DNA of 64,000 nt from Paraburkholderia metrosideri (lineage in GTDB: Bacteria > Pseudomonadota > Gammaproteobacteria > Burkholderiales > Burkholderiaceae): assembly GCF_904848625.1 (NCBI RefSeq), contig NZ_CAJHCP010000014.1:62001-126000 (forward strand), read 5' to 3'. Positions within the stretch are counted from its first letter, which is position 1. The number at the start of each line of letters is the position of its first letter. Of this stretch, positions 43,070 to 52,477 are shown piece by piece. The notes under the pieces were generated by a model. It searched no databases. It was given only the letters and a program-made list of their open reading frames with translations, and was not told the origin of the DNA. A program made the position numbers and the translations under genes.

Positions 43070-43606
43070 ATGCAACCTCAATTGCCTATCGACGTCGATC
43101 CGGACACCGGCGTCTGGACCACCGACGCGCTGCCGATGCTCTACGTGCCGCGTCACTTCTTCACCAACAACCATACCGCGGTCGAAGAAGCGCTCGGCCT
43201 CGATGCGTATGCTGAGATTCTTTACAAAGCAGGGTACAAGTCCGCGTATTTCTGGTGCGACAAGGAAGCGAAACAGCACGGCATTGCGGGCATGGCGGTA
43301 TTCGAGCATTACCTGAACCGTCTGTCGCAACGCGGCTGGGGCATCTTCAGGATCACCGAGTCCGATCCGTCCACTTCGCATGCACGCATCGAACTGCATC
43401 ACTCGTCATTCGTACTCGCGCAGCCGGGTAAGGAAGGCAAGCTTTGCTACATGTTCGCCGGATGGTTCGCGGGTGCGATGGACTGGGTCAACGACACCGC
43501 GCCGGACGGCACACGCAAAGGCCCGCCGTCGCATTCGAAAGAAGCGCAATGCGCGGCCGAATGCCATCACCACTGCGTGTTCGAAGTGTCGCCGCTGGCT
43601 TCGTAG
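43070..43606 (+). CDS. DUF5943/V4R-like protein of the betaine cluster
   Basis: A 178-residue protein matching the PA5397-type family next to dgcA. The C-terminal part (SKEAQCAAECHHHCVFEVSP, about 155-175) with clustered Cys and His resembles V4R/4-vinyl-reductase small-molecule-binding domains; the clustered residues could bind a metal. The ATG at 43070 is preceded by a weak AAGCGAG site. It lies 41 bp after the M19 gene. Its function is not established. Confidence 0.85.
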   Translation: MQPQLPIDVDPDTGVWTTDALPMLYVPRHFFTNNHTAVEEALGLDAYAEILYKAGYKSAYFWCDKEAKQHGIAGMAVFEHYLNRLSQRGWGIFRITESDPSTSHARIELHHSSFVLAQPGKEGKLCYMFAGWFAGAMDWVNDTAPDGTRKGPPSHSKEAQCAAECHHHCVFEVSPLAS

Positions 43607-43675
43607 CGGCATCCAGCATCACGCAAACCAGTACGGCAGGGCGCAGTAAGCCTATCCATTCCGAGGTCGATCGCA

Positions 43676-45739
43676 ATGCGTTACCCGAACCTTTTCAAGC
43701 CTCTTACGCTGAACAAGCTGACCTTGCGTAATCGCATTGTCAGCACCGCGCACGCGGAAGTCTATGCGGAACCGGGCGGCCTGCCGGGCGACCGCTATAT
43801 CCGTTACTACGAAGAGAAGGCCAAGGGTGGCGTCGGGCTCGCCGTGTGCGGCGGTTCGAGCCCAGTGTCGATCGACAGTCCGCAGGGCTGGTGGAAGTCG
43901 GTGAATCTGTCGACCGACAAGATCATCGACCCACTCGCGCGGCTGGCCGAAGCGATGCACACGCACGGCGCAAAAATCATGATCCAGGCAACCCATATGG
44001 GACGTCGTTCGGCGTTTCACGGCGAGCACTGGCCGCATCTGATGTCGCCGTCCGGTGTGCGTGAGCCGGTGCATCGCGGTAATGCGAAGATTATCGAAGT
44101 GGAAGAGATTCGCCGCATCATCGACGACTTCGCGGCCGCCGCGAAGCGCGTGAAAGATGCGGGTATGGACGGCGTCGAAATCTCGGCGGCGCACCAGCAT
44201 CTGATCGATCAGTTCTGGAGTCCGCGCACGAATTTCCGTACCGACGAATGGGGCGGCTCGCTCGAAAACCGCTTACGTTTCGGCACCGAAGTATTGAAGG
44301 CAGTACGCGAAGCGGTCGGCGCGGATTTCTGCGTGGGCTTGCGGATGTGCGGCGACGAGTTCCATGAAGACGGCCTCGATCACGAACAGCTGAAGGAAAT
44401 CGCGCAGGCGATGAGCGAAACCGGTCTGATCGATTACCTCGGCGTGATCGGCTCCGGCGCGGACACGCACAACACGCTCGCCAACTGCATGCCGCCAATG
44501 GCATTGCCGCCCGAACCCTTCGTGCATCTCGCGGCGGGTATCAAGTCGGTGGTGAAGCTGCCGGTGATGCACGCGCAAAGCATTCGCGACGCGGGTCAGG
44601 CCGAGCGTCTGCTCGCGAGCGGCATGGTCGATCTGGTTGGTATGACGCGCGCCCAGATTGCCGATCCGCATATGGTCATCAAGATTCGCGATGGCCGTGA
44701 GGACGAAATCAAGCAATGCGTCGGTGCGAATTACTGCATCGACCGTCAGTACAACGGGCACGACGTGCTGTGCGTGCAGAACGCCGCGACCTCGCGTGAA
44801 GCCACGATGCCGCATGTGATCACGAAAACGCGCGGACCGAAGCGCAAGGTCGTCGTGGTCGGCGCGGGTCCGGCGGGACTCGAAGCGGCGCGTGTCGCGA
44901 AGTCGCGCGGTCACGAGGTGGTGTTGTTCGAGAAGAACGACTACGTGGGCGGCCAGATCATGCTGGCCGCGAAAGCGCCGCAGCGTGAACAGATGGCAGG
45001 CATCGTGCGCTGGTTCGACATGGAGACGAAGCGGCTCGGCGTCGATCGTCGACTTGGCGTCGCCGCCGACGAGCACGCCATCATGGCCGAGAAGCCCGAC
45101 ATCGTCGTGCTGGCGACAGGCGGTTCGTCTTTCACGTCGCAAGTCGCGGCGTGGGGCGTCGAAGAAGGCCTTGCGGTGAGTTCGTGGGACGTGCTGTCGG
45201 GCCGCGTGGAACCTGGCAAGAACGTGCTCGTGTACGACGGTGTCAGCACGCATGCCGGCGCCGGTGTTGCCGATTTCATGTCGAGCCGTGGCGCGAACGT
45301 CGAGATCGTCACGCCCGACGTGAAAGTTGCCGACGACGTTGGTGGCACCACCTTCCCGATTTTCTATCGGCGCCTCTATGCGCAAGGCGTGATCCACACG
45401 CCGAATTACTGGCTCGATAAGGTCTATGAGGAAGACGGCAAGAAGATCGCCGTGATCCGCAACGAGTACACCGAAGAGCAGGAAGAGCGCGCGGTCGATC
45501 AGGTCGTAATTGAAAACGGCAGCACGCCGAACGACTCGCTGTACTGGAAGCTCAAGCCGGAGTCGCTGAATCGCGGCCAGGTCGATGTCCACAAGCTGTT
45601 CGCGTCCGAGCCGCAACCGTCGCTCAGCGAAGAACTGGGTAACGGCCGCTTCCTGCTGTTCCGGGTCGGCGATTGCATTTCCATGCACAACATTCACGGC
45701 GCGATTTACGACGCGCTGCGCCTTTGCAAGGATTTCTGA
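43676..45739 (+). CDS. dgcA: Dimethylglycine demethylation protein DgcA
   Basis: This 687-residue flavoprotein of the old-yellow-enzyme/trimethylamine-dehydrogenase family demethylates dimethylglycine to sarcosine with DgcB. The FMN TIM barrel is N-terminal (LFKPLTLNKLTLRNRI onward, AAHQHLIDQF near 170), followed by a Cys region at 348-366 and an FAD/NAD Rossmann half (VVVVGAGPAGLEAARVA, about 395). In the Cys region C348-V-G-A351-N-Y-C354 plus Cys366, one of the four 4Fe-4S ligands of the trimethylamine dehydrogenase family (expected at 351) is Ala. It lies 69 bp after the DUF5943 gene and 2 bp before dgcB. Confidence 0.92.
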   Translation: MRYPNLFKPLTLNKLTLRNRIVSTAHAEVYAEPGGLPGDRYIRYYEEKAKGGVGLAVCGGSSPVSIDSPQGWWKSVNLSTDKIIDPLARLAEAMHTHGAKIMIQATHMGRRSAFHGEHWPHLMSPSGVREPVHRGNAKIIEVEEIRRIIDDFAAAAKRVKDAGMDGVEISAAHQHLIDQFWSPRTNFRTDEWGGSLENRLRFGTEVLKAVREAVGADFCVGLRMCGDEFHEDGLDHEQLKEIAQAMSETGLIDYLGVIGSGADTHNTLANCMPPMALPPEPFVHLAAGIKSVVKLPVMHAQSIRDAGQAERLLASGMVDLVGMTRAQIADPHMVIKIRDGREDEIKQCVGANYCIDRQYNGHDVLCVQNAATSREATMPHVITKTRGPKRKVVVVGAGPAGLEAARVAKSRGHEVVLFEKNDYVGGQIMLAAKAPQREQMAGIVRWFDMETKRLGVDRRLGVAADEHAIMAEKPDIVVLATGGSSFTSQVAAWGVEEGLAVSSWDVLSGRVEPGKNVLVYDGVSTHAGAGVADFMSSRGANVEIVTPDVKVADDVGGTTFPIFYRRLYAQGVIHTPNYWLDKVYEEDGKKIAVIRNEYTEEQEERAVDQVVIENGSTPNDSLYWKLKPESLNRGQVDVHKLFASEPQPSLSEELGNGRFLLFRVGDCISMHNIHGAIYDALRLCKDF

Positions 45740-45741
45740 CG

Positions 45742-47655
45742 ATGAGCCCCGTGTTTGTCATCACCGTCCTGCTGTGGCTGTCGGTTGCCGGTCTCGCGTT
45801 CGCGGTTGCCAAACGCGCAGCCTATTGGCGCGAAGGCCGTGCGACCACGGCGGGCGCCTACAGCTGGACTAATCTGCTGGCGATTCCAAAACGCTATTTC
45901 GTCGATCTGCATCATGTCGTGGCGCGCGATCCGTACATTGCAAAGACACACGTTGCGACAGCGGGTGGGGCGATTCTCGCGATGGCGCTGGTGTTCGTCA
46001 ACTACGGTCTGGCGATTTACTCGCCGTGGCTCGACAAGCTGATTTTTCTGGCCGCGCTCGTGATGCTGGTGGGTGCCGTATTCGTTTGGCGTCGCCGGCA
46101 CGGGGCGAAGGCTGCCCCGGCGCGGCTCTCCCGTGGACCCTGGGACCATCTGCCGATATTGCTGGGTTCCTTCGCACTGGGACTGGCGCTGTTCATCGTG
46201 CTGCCTGCTGCAGCGATGTCCGGTGCGCTCGCGATCATCGTTGCGCTGCTGATCGCCGTCGGTGCGTTCACGATGACGTTCGGCGCGGCGCGTGGTGGTC
46301 CGATGAAGCATGCGCTCGCCGGGCTGCTGCATCTTGCCTTTCATCCGCGTCAGGAGCGCTTCGCGGCGCGCAACGACAATGATGTGGTGCCGCCCACGGC
46401 ACTCAAGATGCCGTTGCTCGATGCCAAAGACTATGGCGTGGGCAAACCGGTGGAGTTCCGCTGGAACCAGTTGCTCAGTTTCGATGCGTGCGTGCAATGC
46501 GGTAAGTGCGAAGCAGCGTGCCCCGCCTTTGCCGCGGGTCAGCCGCTTAATCCGAAGAAGCTGATTCAGGATCTGGTGACGGGCATGGTGGGCGGCACGG
46601 ATGCCGACTATGCCGGCAGCCCGACACCTGGCATTCCGCTCGGCAAGCATGCCGGTGCGCCCGGCAAGCCGCTGATTTCCAGCCTGATTGAAGCGGACAC
46701 GCTGTGGTCCTGCACGACTTGCCGTGCTTGCGTGCAGGAATGTCCGATGCTGATCGAGCACGTCGATGCGATCGTCGATATGCGCCGCAACCAGACCCTG
46801 GTGGAAGGCAGCGTGCCGGGTAAAGGGCCGCTCACGCTGGCGAATCTGCGCGAAACGGGCAGCTCGAATGGTTACGACATTGGCGCGCGTTATGACTGGG
46901 CGGTCGATCTGCAAGTGCAGGTTGCGCAGCCGGGGCGTCATGTGGAGGTGCTGCTGATCGCCGGCGAAGGTGCTTTCGACATGCGCTATCAGCGCACGCT
47001 GCGCGCTCTGGTCAAAGTGCTGAATCGCGCAGGCCTCGACTATGCGGTACTGGGCGGTGTCGAAACCGATACCGGCGATACGGCCCGGCGTCTCGGTGAC
47101 GAAGCCACTTTCCAGCAACTCGCGTACAAGCTGATCGGCACGTTATCGCAGTACTCGTTCAGCAAGATCGTGACCGCGGACCCGCATGTGCTGCATAGCC
47201 TGCGTAACGAATACCGCGCGTTGGGCGGATTCTACGAAGTACAGCATCACACGGCACTGATCGAACAACTGCTCACGAGCGGCAAGCTGTCGCCGCGTGC
47301 GGTCGCTGCTCTCGCGGATCGCAAGATCACGTATCACGACCCGTGCTATCTGGGCCGCTATAACGGCGAGACAGAAGCACCGCGCAAGGTGCTGAAAAGC
47401 ATCGGCATCAAGGTGGTCGAAATGGAGCGCAACGGCATGCGCGGACGCTGCTGCGGCGGTGGCGGCGGCGCACCGTTGACCGACATTCCGGGCAAGCGGC
47501 GCATTCCGGATATCCGTATCGACGATGCTCGCGCAACCGGCGCCGATATCGTCGCGGTGGGTTGCCCGAATTGCACGGCGATGCTCGAAGGCGTGGTGGG
47601 GCCGCGTCCGGAAGTGCTCGACGTTGCCGAACTGGTTGCTGCGGCGCTGGAGTAA
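45742..47655 (+). CDS. dgcB: Dimethylglycine demethylation protein DgcB (Fe-S, membrane)
   Basis: This 637-residue protein has about five N-terminal hydrophobic segments (residues 1-205), then two 4Fe-4S motifs, CVQCGKCEAACP (about 250-261) and CTTCRACVQECP (about 324-335), and C-terminal CCG-type cysteine domains (RGRCCGGGGGAPL near 570 and VGCPNC near 610). This is the architecture of HdrD/GlpC-like electron-transfer proteins. It probably carries electrons between DgcA, the adjacent ETF and the membrane. The ATG at 45742 is separated by 2 bp from the dgcA stop. Confidence 0.92.
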   Translation: MSPVFVITVLLWLSVAGLAFAVAKRAAYWREGRATTAGAYSWTNLLAIPKRYFVDLHHVVARDPYIAKTHVATAGGAILAMALVFVNYGLAIYSPWLDKLIFLAALVMLVGAVFVWRRRHGAKAAPARLSRGPWDHLPILLGSFALGLALFIVLPAAAMSGALAIIVALLIAVGAFTMTFGAARGGPMKHALAGLLHLAFHPRQERFAARNDNDVVPPTALKMPLLDAKDYGVGKPVEFRWNQLLSFDACVQCGKCEAACPAFAAGQPLNPKKLIQDLVTGMVGGTDADYAGSPTPGIPLGKHAGAPGKPLISSLIEADTLWSCTTCRACVQECPMLIEHVDAIVDMRRNQTLVEGSVPGKGPLTLANLRETGSSNGYDIGARYDWAVDLQVQVAQPGRHVEVLLIAGEGAFDMRYQRTLRALVKVLNRAGLDYAVLGGVETDTGDTARRLGDEATFQQLAYKLIGTLSQYSFSKIVTADPHVLHSLRNEYRALGGFYEVQHHTALIEQLLTSGKLSPRAVAALADRKITYHDPCYLGRYNGETEAPRKVLKSIGIKVVEMERNGMRGRCCGGGGGAPLTDIPGKRRIPDIRIDDARATGADIVAVGCPNCTAMLEGVVGPRPEVLDVAELVAAALE

Positions 47656-47659
47656 TGCG

Positions 47660-48835
47660 ATGAATACGCTCAAACGAATCGATCCGCGCCGGCCGTTCAC
47701 GGTGACGGCACAGGGGCTCAAACGCATCACGCCCGGTGCAACGGGCGTAGCGCTCGCGCTGGAGTTCAACGCGCCGGGCGGCACCGCCGCGCATCATGAA
47801 GCGGTCAAACCGCGCCGCACGACCGCCAGGCCGCAGCGCGTGATCCTGGTCGCGGCGCACGCCGACCGGGGTGCATTGGATGATCATTCACGCCAGACGC
47901 TGGCTGCGGCTGCGTTTATCGCCGACACGGCGACCGAGGTCGTGCTGCTCGTCTTCGGCGAATTCACCGGCGACGCTGCCGCTTCAGGCGCCGACAAGCT
48001 GATCGAGTTGCCGATGTTCGAGCGCCGAAGGTTTGCGCCTGTCGACGAATTGAACGCACTGGCAGCATGCATCGCGACCTACGCGCCGGTCCATATTTTC
48101 CTGCCCGACAACGCAACCGGGGACGGTGACCTCGGCCGCCGTTATGCAGCCGCTGCGAATGCCAGCGTCGCGACTCACGTGGTAGAGATCGACGCGAAGC
48201 ATGTCGCCGCTTATATCCATGCGAATACGGCGCTCGCGTCACGCGATCTGCCGGACGTGGTACTGCTCGCCCCCAACGCCGTCGATCCAAAGTTGCCGTT
48301 CGTCGGCGCTGGCGAACGGGTTGCATGGCGCTTCGACAGCGCGGCCACTTCATCGAAAAGCGCGGTGCGCGATCTTGGCATCGAGGAAATCGACGCCGCC
48401 CAACTCGCGCTCGAAGAAGCGGATTTCATTGTTTCCGCAGGCAATGGCGTAAGCGACGTACCCGCGTTCCAGAAACTGGCCGGCACATTGGGGGCGGCAA
48501 TTGGCGCAAGCCGTGTTGCCGTCGACGACGGCAAGTTCACGCGTGACAAACAGATTGGCGCAACCGGAAAAACGGTGGAAGCAAGCGTGTATATCGCGTT
48601 CGGCATTTCGGGCGCGGTACAGCATCTGCAGGGGATCAAGGACTGCCGTCATGTGATTGCGGTGAATCTTGACGCGAGCGCACCGATTGCGAAGCGCGCG
48701 AATCTGACTGTCATCGCGGATGCGCAGGAAACGATCGCAGCGCTCAACGAAGCGGCGGCCGCAGCGCGCCAGGCTCGCGGAACCGGTGCGGCATTGCTGA
48801 ATACGACGGTGGTGGCTGAAGGAGTCCTCGCATGA
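47660..48835 (+). CDS. Electron transfer flavoprotein alpha-type subunit of the dgc operon
   Basis: This 391-residue protein is longer than usual ETF-alpha (about 310) because of an N-terminal extension of about 70 residues. The FAD-binding C-terminal part has GATGKTVEASVYIAFGISG and AVNLDASAPIAKRANLTVIAD, typical of ETF-alpha. It starts 4 bp after the dgcB stop and overlaps the next subunit by 4 bp (ATGA). It is the dedicated ETF that takes electrons from dimethylglycine demethylation. Confidence 0.9.
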   Translation: MNTLKRIDPRRPFTVTAQGLKRITPGATGVALALEFNAPGGTAAHHEAVKPRRTTARPQRVILVAAHADRGALDDHSRQTLAAAAFIADTATEVVLLVFGEFTGDAAASGADKLIELPMFERRRFAPVDELNALAACIATYAPVHIFLPDNATGDGDLGRRYAAAANASVATHVVEIDAKHVAAYIHANTALASRDLPDVVLLAPNAVDPKLPFVGAGERVAWRFDSAATSSKSAVRDLGIEEIDAAQLALEEADFIVSAGNGVSDVPAFQKLAGTLGAAIGASRVAVDDGKFTRDKQIGATGKTVEASVYIAFGISGAVQHLQGIKDCRHVIAVNLDASAPIAKRANLTVIADAQETIAALNEAAAAARQARGTGAALLNTTVVAEGVLA

Positions 48836-49650
48836 AGATCGCCGTTCTGGTGTCGGTGGGACGTCATCCGGTTAGCGGCGTCGCGAGATATAGCCGTAAC
48901 GATGCGGCTGCACTCACTATCGCGCTGTCGGTCGCCAAAGCGCACGGCGCCACGCTCGACGTGCTGCATGCGGGGGATCCGTCGAATCCGGCGCTGAAGG
49001 ACTATCTGGCGCTGGGCGCCGGTTCGGTCGAAGTACTGGACGTGCGTGATGGAGCCGATTCGCAGGCCGACTCGCAGGCCGACTCGCAGGCCGATGCGGC
49101 GGCGTTGCTGATTGAACGTCTGCGAGATTACGACCTCATTCTGACTGGCACCCGTGCGGAAGGCGCATTCGACAGCGGCATGCTGCCGTATCGCGTCGCG
49201 CAAGGACTGGACCTTGCGCTGATAGGCGCAGCAGTCGACCTGAACGTGCAGGACGGTCTCGCGCAAGTTCGGCAGTTCATGCCGAAAGGCCTGCGCCGTC
49301 GGGTCGAAGTCGAACTGCCCGCGCTGATTGCCGTGCATCCGATGGCCAATGCTGCGCCGACTTACGCTTATGCGAGGTTGCGCGAAGGCACGATTCGACC
49401 CGTTGCCATCGCGCAAACCACCGCAACTCCGCGTTTAAATCACTCCGGCAACCCAGCCTGGACCATCCGTCCAGCGACCGCGAAACCGGTGCGCCTCGTC
49501 GCGGCCGAGAAGCGCTCCGGCCACGCCCGCATGCTGTCGGCGACGACAACCGAAAGCCGCGGTGGCAGCGTCGTAATTGAAGGGAGTTCCGTCGAAAAAG
49601 CACAAGTGATTCTCGCGTATTTGCGCGAGCATCAACTCGTGGATTATTGA
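48832..49650 (+). CDS. Electron transfer flavoprotein beta-type subunit of the dgc operon
   Basis: This 272-residue ETF-beta-like protein opens MKIAVLVSVGRHPVSGVARY and continues with NDAAALTIALSVAKAHGA and the TGTRAEGAFDSGMLPYRVA segment of the AMP-binding fold. Residues 76-87 are a DSQA triplet repeat encoded by a 12-bp tandem repeat at 49057-49092. The C-terminus (VEKAQVILAYLREHQLVDY) is typical of this cluster's ETF-beta. Confidence 0.9.
   Translation: MKIAVLVSVGRHPVSGVARYSRNDAAALTIALSVAKAHGATLDVLHAGDPSNPALKDYLALGAGSVEVLDVRDGADSQADSQADSQADAAALLIERLRDYDLILTGTRAEGAFDSGMLPYRVAQGLDLALIGAAVDLNVQDGLAQVRQFMPKGLRRRVEVELPALIAVHPMANAAPTYAYARLREGTIRPVAIAQTTATPRLNHSGNPAWTIRPATAKPVRLVAAEKRSGHARMLSATTTESRGGSVVIEGSSVEKAQVILAYLREHQLVDY
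49057..49092 (+). repeat. 12-bp tandem repeat inside the ETF-beta gene
   Basis: Three copies of GA(T/C)TCGCAGGCC, in frame, encode DSQA three times. Two copies are identical. This is a candidate slippage site that keeps frame. Confidence 0.85.
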
Positions 49651-49723
49651 ATTCCGGTTCGGGCCAGCACGCGACCAGGAGGGCCTGGTGCGGCGCCAGA
49701 CGTGACATGCAACGGAGCACACA

Positions 49724-51037
49724 ATGAAAGTTTCGGCAGACGTTCGCGCAATGATCGAACGCCGCAAAAAGAATTACACGCTGGAAGCGCCGTTCTACAC
49801 GAGCGAAGCTATTTTCGCGCTCGACATGGAAGCGATCTTCCGCCAGCACTGGATTCAGGTCGCGATCGAACCGGATGTGCCGGAGCCGGGCGACTACGTT
49901 ACCGTGGAAATCGGCCGCGATTCGATCCTGATTGTTCGCGACGACGATATGCAGGTGAGGGCGTTTCATAACGTCTGCCGTCATCGCGGCGCGCGTTTGT
50001 GCAATACCGACAAAGGCTCGCTCGGCAATATCGTGTGCCCGTATCACAGCTGGACGTATAACCTGAACGGCGACCTGATGTTCGCCGAACATATGGGCGA
50101 TCAGTTCGACCGCTGCAAACATAGTCTGAAGTCGGTGCATGTCGAGAACCTCGCCGGGCTGATTTTTATTTGCCTCGCTGACACACCGCCCGCCGACTTT
50201 GCGGTGATGCGCGCTTCAATGGAGCCTTATCTTTTGCCTCACGATCTGGCGAACTGCAAGATTGCCGCATCGATCGACATTGTCGAAGAAGGTAACTGGA
50301 AGCTCACGATGGAAAATAATCGCGAGTGCTATCACTGCGTCGCGAACCATCCCGAGCTGACCATTTCGCTGTATGAATACGGCTTCGGCTATCAACGTAC
50401 GCCCGCCAATGAAGAGGGAATGGCCGCCTTTGAAGAGACTGTCGCACGACGTACCGCGCAGTGGGAAGCGCTGAAGTTGCCGTCGGCGGAAATTGAACGG
50501 CTCGCCGATCTCGTCACCGGCTTTCGCACACAGCGTCTGCCGCTCGACCGCGACGGCGAATCGCAAACGCTCGATGCGAAAGTGGCGTCGAAAAAACTGC
50601 TCGGCGGTTTCGAGCAGGCCGATCTCGGTGGGCTGTCGTTCTGGACCCAGCCGAATTCGTGGCATCACTTCATGAGCGATCACATTGTTACGTTCTCGGT
50701 AATTCCTTTATCGGAGGATAAAACGCTGGTGCGCACCAAATGGCTGGTACACAAGGATGCGCGTGAAGGAATCGACTACGACGTCAACAATCTGACCGCC
50801 GTCTGGCGCGCGACCAACGATCAGGACCGCACGCTAGTCGAATATTCGCAGCGCGGCGCGAACAGCAGCGCTTATGAGCCGGGCCCGTATTCGCCATTCA
50901 CTGAAGGCCTCGTCGAGAAGTTCTGCGAGTGGTACATCGGCCGCATGGCGGATTACAGCAATGCGCCCCAAACTCATGACGTCGGCATTAACACGCCGGG
51001 TTCACACGGCGAAAAAGTCGTGTCCTTCAAGCGCTGA
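49724..51037 (+). CDS. gbcA: Glycine betaine monooxygenase, oxygenase subunit
   Basis: This 437-residue Rieske oxygenase demethylates glycine betaine to dimethylglycine and formaldehyde. The Rieske ligands are in CRHRGARLC (Cys/His near 85) and CPYH (near 105); the mononuclear iron site is in ENNRECYHCVANHPE (about 200-215). The ATG at 49724 follows ACGGAGC. It is 33 bp before gbcB and probably cotranscribed from glyA onward. Confidence 0.95.
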   Translation: MKVSADVRAMIERRKKNYTLEAPFYTSEAIFALDMEAIFRQHWIQVAIEPDVPEPGDYVTVEIGRDSILIVRDDDMQVRAFHNVCRHRGARLCNTDKGSLGNIVCPYHSWTYNLNGDLMFAEHMGDQFDRCKHSLKSVHVENLAGLIFICLADTPPADFAVMRASMEPYLLPHDLANCKIAASIDIVEEGNWKLTMENNRECYHCVANHPELTISLYEYGFGYQRTPANEEGMAAFEETVARRTAQWEALKLPSAEIERLADLVTGFRTQRLPLDRDGESQTLDAKVASKKLLGGFEQADLGGLSFWTQPNSWHHFMSDHIVTFSVIPLSEDKTLVRTKWLVHKDAREGIDYDVNNLTAVWRATNDQDRTLVEYSQRGANSSAYEPGPYSPFTEGLVEKFCEWYIGRMADYSNAPQTHDVGINTPGSHGEKVVSFKR

Positions 51038-51070
51038 GCGCGACACCGCAACCAGGAGCGGGAGAAAACA

Positions 51071-52330
51071 ATGATGCGCGATCAGGCGGCGTTTCAGCCC
51101 GGCGCCGAGCCGGCCGTACAGGGCGCGGCGGGCCTTGTCACCAGTCGGGTGACCCAACCGCTGTTCTGGGACGCGCTGCCCGCGCGCTGGGACAGCGATG
51201 CCGACGAGACGCTGGAGTGCTGCCAGGTCCGCGACGAAACGCACGACGTGAAGAGCTTCTTCTTCCGCGCGCCGTCCGAACGGGCGTTTGTGTTCGAGCC
51301 GGGGCAGTTCATTACGCTGGAACTGGACATTGACGGCGAGTCGATCAACCGCTGCTATACGATTTCTTCGCCGCCCACCCGCCCGCATACGATTTCGATT
51401 ACCGTCAAACGGGTGCCGGGTGGCAAGGTGTCGAACTGGTTGCACGACAATCTGCGCGCTGGCACAAAGATTCGCGTGCTTGGGCCTTCCGGTGAATTCA
51501 CCTGCGCGCGGCATCCGGCCCGCAAGTTCCTGTTTCTATCGGCGGGTTCAGGCATCACGCCGTTGATGTCGATGAGCCGCGCGCATCACGAGCTCGGCGA
51601 AGATAGCGACATCGTATTCGTGCACAGCGCCCGCACACCGGACGACATTATCTTCGCGCGCGAGCTCGATCTGATCGCATCGAATCAGGCGCATTTTCGG
51701 ACCGCATTTGTGTGCGAGCGAGTGGGCGCGCGCACAAACTGGCCAGGCGTAACGGGCTTTCTCACGTTGCCATTGCTGAAGCTGATTGCGCCGGACTTCA
51801 TGGAACGCGAGATTTTTACCTGCGGTCCCGCGCCCTACATGCAGGCCGTGCGCCATCTGCTGGATGAGGGCGGTTTCGATCGCCGTCATTATCACGAAGA
51901 AAGCTTCTCGTTCGAGACGGTCAGTGAAGTGGCCGCGCAACTGACTACCGCGCATGTGGCAGACGCGTTGCAATACGCAAGCGTGCCGGTTACGGCGGAG
52001 AGCTTTGCCGAGACACGCGCCGAGGCATCAGGCTTCAAACCCGCACCTGTTCCCGTTGAAACGGAAACGCGCTTCAAGGTGAGTTTCGCGAAAAGTCATC
52101 GTGAGATCGAATGCGGCAGCGGTCAGCATGTACTCGATGCCGCGAAGAAAGCCGGCGTGCGTTTGCCGGCATCGTGTACGCAAGGTATGTGCGGCACCTG
52201 CAAGGTCAAGCTGGTCTCTGGCGAAGTGTCGATGAAACACGCGGGCGGAATCCGTCAGCGCGAGATCGATCAGGGCATGGTGCTGCTGTGCTGCAGCAAG
52301 CCGCTCACCGACCTCGTAGTCGATAAGTAA
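51071..52330 (+). CDS. gbcB: Glycine betaine monooxygenase, reductase subunit
   Basis: This 419-residue reductase passes electrons from NAD(P)H to GbcA. The order is an FAD-binding ferredoxin-reductase domain (RCYTISSPPTRPH near 95), a NAD domain (SAGSGITPLMSM near 158, FTCGPAPYM near 255), then a C-terminal plant-type 2Fe-2S domain (CTQGMCGTCKVKL near 375 and CC near 410). The ATG at 51071 follows GGGAGA; a second ATG directly after is an alternative. Confidence 0.95.
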   Translation: MMRDQAAFQPGAEPAVQGAAGLVTSRVTQPLFWDALPARWDSDADETLECCQVRDETHDVKSFFFRAPSERAFVFEPGQFITLELDIDGESINRCYTISSPPTRPHTISITVKRVPGGKVSNWLHDNLRAGTKIRVLGPSGEFTCARHPARKFLFLSAGSGITPLMSMSRAHHELGEDSDIVFVHSARTPDDIIFARELDLIASNQAHFRTAFVCERVGARTNWPGVTGFLTLPLLKLIAPDFMEREIFTCGPAPYMQAVRHLLDEGGFDRRHYHEESFSFETVSEVAAQLTTAHVADALQYASVPVTAESFAETRAEASGFKPAPVPVETETRFKVSFAKSHREIECGSGQHVLDAAKKAGVRLPASCTQGMCGTCKVKLVSGEVSMKHAGGIRQREIDQGMVLLCCSKPLTDLVVDK

Positions 52331-52371
52331 GACGAGACGCAGCACTGAAAACGCACCAGACTCACGCTCGA

Positions 52372-52399
52372 AGTCGCGTGCGGACAACTGGATGTCGCA
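52372..52399 (+). promoter_or_regulatory. GTCGC direct repeat, 21-bp period (betaine binding protein)
   Basis: AGTCGCG at 52372 and TGTCGCA at 52393 start exactly 21 bp apart. It lies 79-106 bp before the ATG of the binding-protein gene, a normal distance for an AraC-type activator. Confidence 0.5.
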
Positions 52400-52477
52400 A
52401 AACAACGCTACCCGGCAATTCTGGTTGGCGATTCTAAATGCTCAATGGGTTGCTTGACGGCGAACGGGAGAACGGCG

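Noticed and set aside
44273..45697. 474-residue minus-strand open frame
   Set aside because: Antisense to dgcA with shadow composition (His, Arg, Asp) and no family motif.
45706..47118. 470-residue minus-strand open frame
   Set aside because: Antisense to dgcB, same shadow pattern.
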